Shown: positions 30,496 through 35,735 of the stretch, piece by piece
Numbering within the stretch: position 1 is the stretch's first letter
How the letters are laid out: every line of letters begins with the position of its first letter
Source: an uncultured Corynebacterium sp.
GTDB lineage: Bacteria; Actinomycetota; Actinomycetes; Mycobacteriales; Mycobacteriaceae
Direction of reading: 5' to 3'
Assembly (NCBI GenBank): GCA_946223355.1
Contig: CAMIPB010000024.1
Location: 1 to 35,735, forward strand
Length of the DNA: 35,735 bases
Program-made: the position numbers and the translations under genes
Notes under the pieces: model-generated
Seen by the model: only the letters and a program-made list of their open reading frames with translations
Databases searched by the model: none
Told to the model about the DNA's origin: nothing

Positions 30496-30512
30496 TGGCC
30501 AGATCATGGCCA
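30496..30512. promoter_or_regulatory. Operator-like dyad upstream of the MMPL gene
   Basis: TGGCCA-GATCA-TGGCCA. TGGCCA is itself palindromic, so the 17-bp site is both a direct and an inverted repeat. It lies in the 323-bp divergent region between the His leader (minus) and the MMPL gene (plus). No other gene is seen in 30302-30624. Confidence 0.4.
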
Positions 30513-30624
30513 AGCTGTAGTAAATCAACGGTTAAGCCATGACGCCGCGAGCGCGTACTAGCTGTGCACGCGTTTAAGGCGGAATCCGAAGGAATCTTCA
30601 AAACTAGAAGGGTCACCAACTCAC

Positions 30625-33099
30625 GTGGCAAAAGTTCTGTTTAAGCTGGGACGCTGGTGCTTCAATAAGAAGTGGGCAGTGATCATTACGTGGATCCTGC
30701 TGCTTATCGCAGTGGGCGGTTCCGCGTTCACGATGATGAAGCCTTTTACCAGCGAGTTTTCTATTTCCGGAACTCCAAGTATTGATGCCACCCGCAGGGT
30801 AGTGGAGCTGTTTCCTGAAGGCGGCAACCCGGCCAACGCGCCGGGTGTGAATATGGCCTTTAAGGCGCCGGAGGGTGAAAAGCTTTCAGATCCAGAGAAT
30901 GAAAAGGCTATTGAGGCCGTAATTACCCACCTTGAGGAAAACCTGGTCATCTCCGAAGAGGAGATGCGTTTTGGTAACCCGTTGGAGGTTTCACCGCGGC
31001 TGGAAAAAGACATCGTGAAGCAGATGACTGATATGGGTCTGCCGAAGGAGACTGCAGAGGAAGACGCAGAGAATCTGCGCATGGTCAACGAGGACAAAAC
31101 CATTGCGTGGACCACGTTTAACTTTGATGCGGATAGCCCGTATTCGGTTACAGAAGAGCAGTTCCAGGTTGTAGCTGATGCGATGCAGGTTGGCCGTGAC
31201 ATGGGCATTCAGGTTGAGGCCGGTGGCGCTGGCTATGGTGGGCCGATCACGATTAATTCGACGTCGGAAGCTATTGGTATCGGCGTAGCCTTCTTGGTTT
31301 TGGTTGTTACTTTTGGTTCGCTGGTCTCGTCCATTTTCCCGTTGATTACGGCGATTGTGGGCGTCGGTTTGGGCGTGCTGGGACTGTTTATTTCCACGCA
31401 TTGGCTCACGATGAATGACATCACCCCGGTGTTGGCCGTCATGATCGGCTTGGCCGTGGGAATCGACTATGCGCTGTTTATTATGTCGCGCTACCGGGCA
31501 GAACGGGCGCACATGAAGCCGGATGAAGCCGCAGGAATGGCGGTGGGAACAGCCGGGTCGTCGGTAGTTTTTGCGGGAGCTACGGTGTTTATCGCCTTGG
31601 CTGCGCTAGTTATTGCCAACATTGAATTCCTTACGGTCATGGGTATCGCTGCGGCGGGAACGGTGGCAATTTCGGTACTGGTTGCACTCACGTTGCTGCC
31701 TGCGCTGCTGGGCGTTTTCGGTGACAAGGTGTTTGCGGGCCGCGTGCCAGGTATCGCGGGTAACCCGACGCGCAAGGGTAAGAAGCGCTTGGCTAAAACG
31801 ATGGGGCACCGTTGGGCGACGCTGGTGCAGCGTGGCCCGGGTGTTGCCATGGCGTTTGTGGTGCTCACGCTGGGCGTGCTGACGGCACCTGTTTTGAACA
31901 TGGAGCTCGCCCTGCCTTCCGACGTCACGTCTAACCCCGACACCACCCAGCGCAAGGCCGCAGATCTCCTCACAGAGGGTTTCGGCGCCGGTGTAAACGG
32001 CCCATTTTTGGTGCTGGTGGATGCAACTGAAGTTAATGAGGATGCTGCCGCACTTGCTCCGCTTATTGACGCGCAGTCCAGCCCCGAGGGCGAAAAAGAC
32101 ACCACATCGCGGGAAGATAAGGCGAGGTTTGCGTCCTTTAGCTACGCCACCAACCAGATCAAATCCGTCCAGGGAATTAAGCACGCGCAGCTTGTCGGGG
32201 CAAACAAGGACGGCACCGCCGCGCAAATTATGGTGACCCCGGAAACCGGGCCGGCGGATGAGCGCACTGTTCAGGTGGCGCACGCCCTGCGTTCTTTTGC
32301 TGATGAGATTGAAGATGCCACTGGCACCACTGTGGGCACGACAGGTCTTACTGCGGTTCAGTTGGATATTACTGAGCGTTTGGAATCTGCGATGGGGCCG
32401 TATTTGGCCGTTGTCGTTGGCTTGGCTATTTTCTTGTTGCTGCTTGTGTTCCGCTCCATCTTGGTCCCCGTTGTCGCAGGTATTGGGTTCCTGCTTTCTG
32501 TTGGCGCCGCGTTCGGTGTGACCATTTTGTTCTGGCAGCAGGGCTTGTGGGGACTGGTGCCGTCGCCAGCACCGCTTATTTCCTTCTTGCCTATCTTCCT
32601 CATCGGCGTGACATTCGGCCTGGCCATGGACTATCAGGTATTCCTTGTCACGCGTATGCGTGAGCACTACATCCAATCAGGTAAGCAAGCTACCCCGGGC
32701 AGCAAATATTCTGCGGTGGAAGAATCCACCATCATTGGCTTTGGTCAGGGTGCGCGCGTGGTGACGGCCGCGGCTATCATCATGATTTCCGTGTTCGTGG
32801 CGTTTATCAATCAGCCCATCCCGTTCATTCAAATCTTCGGCTTTGCTTTGGCTGCGGGCGTGCTTTTCGACGCCTTCTTCATCCGCATGACCCTAGTGCC
32901 CGCCACCATGTTCCTTATGGGACGTGCTACCTGGTGGATGCCTAAATGGTTGGACAAAATCTTGCCGAATATCGATATTGAAGGCACTGCTTTGGAAGAG
33001 GAGTGGGCGCGCCAAAATAAGATTGATGAGCAGCCTTCTGCGCCGCGAGGCGACGCGAGCCATGAGATTTCGGAGCGCTTTGTAGTCAACGCTTTATAG
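30625..33099 (+). CDS. MMPL/RND-family membrane transporter
   Basis: An 824-residue RND-type transporter of the MMPL family, which in Corynebacteriales exports cell-envelope lipids such as trehalose monomycolate. It has the N-terminal span (WAVIITWILLLIAVGGSAF), a first periplasmic domain (about 35-205), a six-span block with GLAVGIDYALFIMSRYRAER (the proton-relay GxxxDY region), a second periplasmic domain (about 430-580), and a second block with GVTFGLAMDYQVFLVTRMRE and VVTAAAIIMISVFVAFI. The C-terminus is short and hydrophilic. Both D-Y pairs needed for proton translocation are present. Which lipid or drug it exports cannot be read from the sequence; several paralogues exist in the genus. 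It starts with GTG; an AGAAGGG is rather far upstream (about 14 nt), so the start is slightly uncertain. Confidence 0.92.
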   Translation: MAKVLFKLGRWCFNKKWAVIITWILLLIAVGGSAFTMMKPFTSEFSISGTPSIDATRRVVELFPEGGNPANAPGVNMAFKAPEGEKLSDPENEKAIEAVITHLEENLVISEEEMRFGNPLEVSPRLEKDIVKQMTDMGLPKETAEEDAENLRMVNEDKTIAWTTFNFDADSPYSVTEEQFQVVADAMQVGRDMGIQVEAGGAGYGGPITINSTSEAIGIGVAFLVLVVTFGSLVSSIFPLITAIVGVGLGVLGLFISTHWLTMNDITPVLAVMIGLAVGIDYALFIMSRYRAERAHMKPDEAAGMAVGTAGSSVVFAGATVFIALAALVIANIEFLTVMGIAAAGTVAISVLVALTLLPALLGVFGDKVFAGRVPGIAGNPTRKGKKRLAKTMGHRWATLVQRGPGVAMAFVVLTLGVLTAPVLNMELALPSDVTSNPDTTQRKAADLLTEGFGAGVNGPFLVLVDATEVNEDAAALAPLIDAQSSPEGEKDTTSREDKARFASFSYATNQIKSVQGIKHAQLVGANKDGTAAQIMVTPETGPADERTVQVAHALRSFADEIEDATGTTVGTTGLTAVQLDITERLESAMGPYLAVVVGLAIFLLLLVFRSILVPVVAGIGFLLSVGAAFGVTILFWQQGLWGLVPSPAPLISFLPIFLIGVTFGLAMDYQVFLVTRMREHYIQSGKQATPGSKYSAVEESTIIGFGQGARVVTAAAIIMISVFVAFINQPIPFIQIFGFALAAGVLFDAFFIRMTLVPATMFLMGRATWWMPKWLDKILPNIDIEGTALEEEWARQNKIDEQPSAPRGDASHEISERFVVNAL

Positions 33100-33119
33100 T
33101 TCAAGCTCGAAGCACCCAC

Positions 33120-33125
33120 TAGGCT
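33120..33125 (+). promoter_or_regulatory. -10 box, probable leaderless promoter of tgt
   Basis: TAGGCT is followed by 7 bp and the ATG at 33133, with no Shine-Dalgarno sequence. tgt thus probably has its own promoter although only 33 bp follow the MMPL stop. Confidence 0.5.
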
Positions 33126-33132
33126 AGTTGCC

Positions 33133-34389
33133 ATGACTTATTCCTCCGACCTGTCTTTTGAGGTCAACAACCGCCTGGGTGATGGTTCGCCAGGCAAGCA
33201 CGGCCGCACGGGCGTTATCCACACCCCGCACGGTGATATCCAAACCCCCGCATTTATCCCTGTGGCTACTAAGGCCACGGTGAAAACCTTGACTCCGGAA
33301 CAAATCCGGATGACGGGAGCGCAGGCTATTTTGTCGAACGCTTACCACCTGTACCTGCAGCCGGGACATGACATCGTGGATGAGGCAGGGGGCGTCGCCA
33401 AGTTTGAAAACTGGCACGGGCCCACCTACACCGACTCAGGCGGGTTCCAGGTGATGAGCCTGGGAGTCGGGTTCAAGAAGGTCTTGGCTATGGATTCGTC
33501 AAAGTTCAGTACTGAGGACATCCGTGCGGCTAAGAAGGACCGCATGGCCATTGTGGATGAAGACGGCGTGGACTTCCGCAGTGTCATCGATGGCTCTAAA
33601 CACCGGTTTACCCCAGAGGTATCCATGCAGATCCAGCACGGCCTGGGTGCGGACATTATTTTTGCTTTCGACGAGCTAACCACACTTGTTGATACGCGCC
33701 AGTACCAAGAGCAATCAGTTGCGCGTACGCATCGCTGGGCGAAACGGTGCTTGGATGAGCATGATCGCCTTACTTTTGAACGTTCTCACCGCCCTAAGCA
33801 ATCCCTATGGGGCGTGGTGCAGGGCGCACAATACGAGGATCTGCGCCGGCAAGCAACGCGCGGGCTTATTGAGCTGTCCAATCAGCAGGAAGCTGAGGGA
33901 AAACGTCCCTTCGGTGGCTTTGGAATTGGCGGAGCTTTAGAAAAGGAAAACCTGGGCACAATCGTGGGCTGGGTGTGCGACGAGCTCCCGGAGGAAAAAC
34001 CCCGCCACCTCTTGGGCATCTCCGAGCCCGATGATCTCTTCACCGCGATTGAAGCTGGTGCGGACACCTTTGACTGTGTCGCTCCTACTCGCCTAGGTCG
34101 CCGTGGCGGCGTTTACACTCTCGACGGCCGCCTCAACCTCATGGGTGCGCGGTTTAAGCGTGACTTTGCCGGCATCGATGAGGAATTCGGCGGCTATGTG
34201 TCGGAGAACTACTCCCGCGCCTATATCCGCCACCTGCTCAAGGCCAACGAGTTCCTCGCCGGCACCTTATGCACCATCCACAACCTCGAGTTCATGATTC
34301 GCCTCGTGGACAATATTCGCGACTCCATCGACGGTGGCTACTACGAGGCGTACCGCGATGAGTTCTTAGGACGGTATTACGGCAAGTGA
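33133..34389 (+). CDS. tgt: tRNA-guanine transglycosylase (Tgt) homologue without zinc cysteines
   Basis: A 418-residue TIM-barrel protein of the Tgt family, which exchanges guanine 34 in GUN-anticodon tRNAs for preQ1 or queuine. Matching motifs: HTPHGDIQTPAFIPVATKAT, LSNAYHLYLQPG, TYTDSGGFQVMSLG (Asp101), DIIFAFDELTT (Asp180), LWGVVQGAQYEDLRRQ, HLLGISEPDDLFTAIEAGAD and TFDCVAPTRLGRRGGVYT (Asp314, nucleophile position). Two differences stand out. The C-x-C-x-x-C zinc motif before N-Y-S-R-A-Y is replaced by F352-G-G354-Y-V-S357, while the fourth ligand His383 in IHNLEF remains. The usual G-G-L-[AS]-V-G-E loop reads FGIGGALEKENLG, and the FDEC cysteine is Leu182. So base specificity and metal use may differ from E. 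coli Tgt. It may be a normal actinobacterial form; I cannot compare. Confidence 0.9.
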   Translation: MTYSSDLSFEVNNRLGDGSPGKHGRTGVIHTPHGDIQTPAFIPVATKATVKTLTPEQIRMTGAQAILSNAYHLYLQPGHDIVDEAGGVAKFENWHGPTYTDSGGFQVMSLGVGFKKVLAMDSSKFSTEDIRAAKKDRMAIVDEDGVDFRSVIDGSKHRFTPEVSMQIQHGLGADIIFAFDELTTLVDTRQYQEQSVARTHRWAKRCLDEHDRLTFERSHRPKQSLWGVVQGAQYEDLRRQATRGLIELSNQQEAEGKRPFGGFGIGGALEKENLGTIVGWVCDELPEEKPRHLLGISEPDDLFTAIEAGADTFDCVAPTRLGRRGGVYTLDGRLNLMGARFKRDFAGIDEEFGGYVSENYSRAYIRHLLKANEFLAGTLCTIHNLEFMIRLVDNIRDSIDGGYYEAYRDEFLGRYYGK

Positions 34390-34493
34390 CATATGACGCC
34401 ACACACAGTGCCCGTTAATAAATCCAGCTTATAGGTAGGTTGAGGATCTGTCTTGTAAAAAAATTGTTACAATACTTGAAAATGAGTTAAGCG

Positions 34494-34620
34494 TAATATA
34501 GTGTTTTTTACAGATTCTTGGATAGGTTCCGTTGCATGTGCAGATGCCATTTTGGTCGAGGTGACGAGCAACGGTGGGTCCTAGCTAATCAATAACTTTT
34601 TATTTTTATTGAGTCGTCAC
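34494..34620 (+). promoter_or_regulatory. AT-rich promoter region and structured leader of the adhesin gene
   Basis: TAATAT/TATAGT (34494-34502) is a plausible -10 in a markedly AT-rich stretch. ATTGT-T-ACAAT (34463-34473) is a small palindrome in front of it. The resulting leader of about 125 nt contains GTGACGA (34561-34567), which can pair perfectly with TCGTCAC (34614-34620) directly before the GAGGAG ribosome-binding site. The rest of 34390-34633 shows nothing else. Confidence 0.4.
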
Positions 34621-34633
34621 TTGAGGAGTGCGA

Positions 34634-35735
34634 ATGAAAAAAACTACGCGAGCGGTGGTAGCAACCATCTTTGCTGCAAGCGTTTCACTCGGAGGCGTAT
34701 CTGTTGTGTCCGCACAGCAGGAAAGCCCGTTATTTGAATCGTTTATGGAATCTAACATTCCAGACGCATACGAGTGGGAGTTTGGAGAGCCTACATCAAC
34801 TGCGGATTATTTGTACGTACAGCCAACTACGTTAACGCAGGGAGGTGAAACTGAGTTTCAGCGCGATGCCAACGCCGAGCTGGTCTACTGCTTTAATCAG
34901 AATTGGAGTTTCCCGAATGATCCAGGTTTCTCTTCAGGCGCACTCGATTCTGCGGTTTACCAAGAGATTCCAAACGCTACGTCAGAGTTCTTCCATGAGC
35001 TAGCTAATCAAGATTCTGTAAAAAGTGGTTCCTCTAACCAAGCACCCCGTGTTCCTGCTGCTGATCTGAAGGACAAAGTGCTTCCGATCGTGTACAACGG
35101 CATGGATGCTTCTGGCAGTGACCGGGCAGGTATTCAAGCACACCTGGCTAATGTTGGAAATGAGACAGAGGGGATTGGCCTTAGCGATGGCGAATTCTAT
35201 GAAGCCACGCAGCAGGCAATTTGGTACTTTACCGAGAGTGTTTCTGAGCGGACCCTTGCAGCAAAATGGGACGCCTACACGCCCGAAACAAAGCGAGCCA
35301 TCTATATCCTCATTGGCAAGCCACTTCAAGGTGATGAAAATGTTCAGTTGCAATCAGTGCCTGAAGCTGAGCTAAACCTGTATCAGAATTCTGATTTGTA
35401 CGGACCGTTGGGTAATCCTTACCAGCACCTTTTGGGTGCCCAGTTCAAAACCGCTGATGGTGGGGACTATGTCGACGAAACAACTACCCCAACTACTTCA
35501 ACTACGACTACTACAGATGCACCAGTTACTGAGACCGTAACTGAGACCCCTACTGAAACGGTCACTACAACTTTGCCTGCTGAAACAACGACTGTAGGCG
35601 GAACAACCGAAACTGTAACTGAGCCAGTAGCAACCGTTACTGAGACTCAGCCGGATGTAACTGAGACTGAGCCAGGTGCTACCGTTACTGAGACTCAGCC
35701 GGATGTAACTGAGACTGAGCCAGGTGCTACCGTTA
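34634..35735 (+). CDS. Secreted thioester-domain surface adhesin with Thr-rich repeat stalk (3' end cut)
   Basis: The frame is open to the window end, giving 367 residues so far. A signal peptide (MKKTTRAVVA, hydrophobic core, cleavage near VSA27|QQ) is followed by a domain of about 240 residues with the marks of a thioester (TED) domain: Cys86 in LVYCFNQNWSFP and Gln193 in EATQQAIWYFTE, the Cys and Gln expected to form the internal thioester. Such domains covalently capture host surface proteins in Gram-positive adhesins. From about residue 282 the chain becomes Thr/Glu/Pro/Val-rich, ending in perfect 16-residue repeats (TVTETQPDVTETEPGA) of 48 bp. A C-terminal sortase signal would be expected beyond the window. 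GAGGAG lies 7 nt before the ATG. The gene is set off by AT-rich flanking sequence; whether it is laterally acquired cannot be judged here. Confidence 0.87.
   Translation, partial: MKKTTRAVVATIFAASVSLGGVSVVSAQQESPLFESFMESNIPDAYEWEFGEPTSTADYLYVQPTTLTQGGETEFQRDANAELVYCFNQNWSFPNDPGFSSGALDSAVYQEIPNATSEFFHELANQDSVKSGSSNQAPRVPAADLKDKVLPIVYNGMDASGSDRAGIQAHLANVGNETEGIGLSDGEFYEATQQAIWYFTESVSERTLAAKWDAYTPETKRAIYILIGKPLQGDENVQLQSVPEAELNLYQNSDLYGPLGNPYQHLLGAQFKTADGGDYVDETTTPTTSTTTTTDAPVTETVTETPTETVTTTLPAETTTVGGTTETVTEPVATVTETQPDVTETEPGATVTETQPDVTETEPGATV
35633..35735 (+). repeat. 48-bp perfect tandem repeat in the adhesin stalk
   Basis: Two identical 48-bp units (35633-35680, 35681-35728) and the start of a third at 35729. 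The repeat keeps the reading frame, so copy number can vary the stalk length. The array probably continues past the window. Confidence 0.95.

Noticed and set aside
31909..31926. CCCTGCCTTCCGACGTC in the MMPL gene, identical to the core of the 30-bp repeat at 1461
   Set aside because: A 17-bp match inside a well-conserved coding region, explained by codon usage (ALPSDV); no flanking similarity, so probably chance.

Overview
The window looks like a chromosomal segment of a Corynebacterium species (order Mycobacteriales). The evidence is the arabinogalactan and decaprenyl-phosphoryl-arabinose genes (dprE1, gtrA, glfT1, wzt, wzm), an MMPL/RND lipid transporter, and a gene order resembling my memory of C. 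glutamicum (molybdenum-cofactor genes, pat, mgtE, dccT, tyrA, tadA). The species cannot be named from the sequence alone.

Layout. 1-4657: the 5' part of dprE1 (minus), small unknown proteins, a pRiA4b ORF-3-like protein and two tandem GtrA membrane proteins. 4658-5831: a long non-coding stretch with two copies of a 69-bp inverted-end repeat and a chain of hairpins, followed by a DUF559/Vsr-like nuclease-fold protein (5832-6902). 6942-12236: cell-wall block with glfT1-wzt-wzm (galactan synthesis and export), a class V aminotransferase-like protein that lacks the PLP lysine, and a quinone oxidoreductase. 12551-16795: tRNA-Ser(UGA) and molybdopterin genes moeA-mog-moaE-moeB, with moaD divergent. 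16827-21974: aromatic aminotransferase pat, tRNA-Ser(GCU), mgtE, the dicarboxylate transporter dccT, tRNA-Arg(ACG). 22354-27829: ornithine cyclodeaminase with an amino acid permease, tyrA, a tRNA-deaminase-associated protein with tadA, a CsbD-like protein, tRNA-Ser(CGA). 27830-28714: a repeat array with four more copies of the 69-bp element. 28715-30301: a YjiH-family membrane protein preceded by a histidine-rich leader peptide and a terminator. 30625-34389: an MMPL transporter and a tRNA-guanine transglycosylase homologue without its zinc cysteines. 34634-end: a secreted thioester-domain adhesin with a Thr-rich repeat stalk, cut by the window edge.

How parts work together. DprE1, GtrA, GlfT1, Wzt and Wzm belong to the arabinogalactan pathway. 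MoaD and MoaE form molybdopterin synthase, MoeB/MoeZ activates MoaD, and Mog and MoeA insert the metal. TyrA and Pat can act in aromatic amino acid synthesis. TadA deaminates the wobble A of tRNA-Arg(ACG), which is encoded in the same window. Many genes have a TANNNT-like -10 box 6-8 bp before the start codon, suggesting leaderless mRNAs.

Most interesting signals: (1) seven copies of an exactly 69-bp element with conserved inverted ends and variable interiors; (2) a His-His-His...His-His-His leader peptide plus attenuator-like terminator in front of the YjiH gene; (3) key-residue losses in Tgt and in the class V aminotransferase-like protein; (4) a structured non-coding region before the DUF559 gene.
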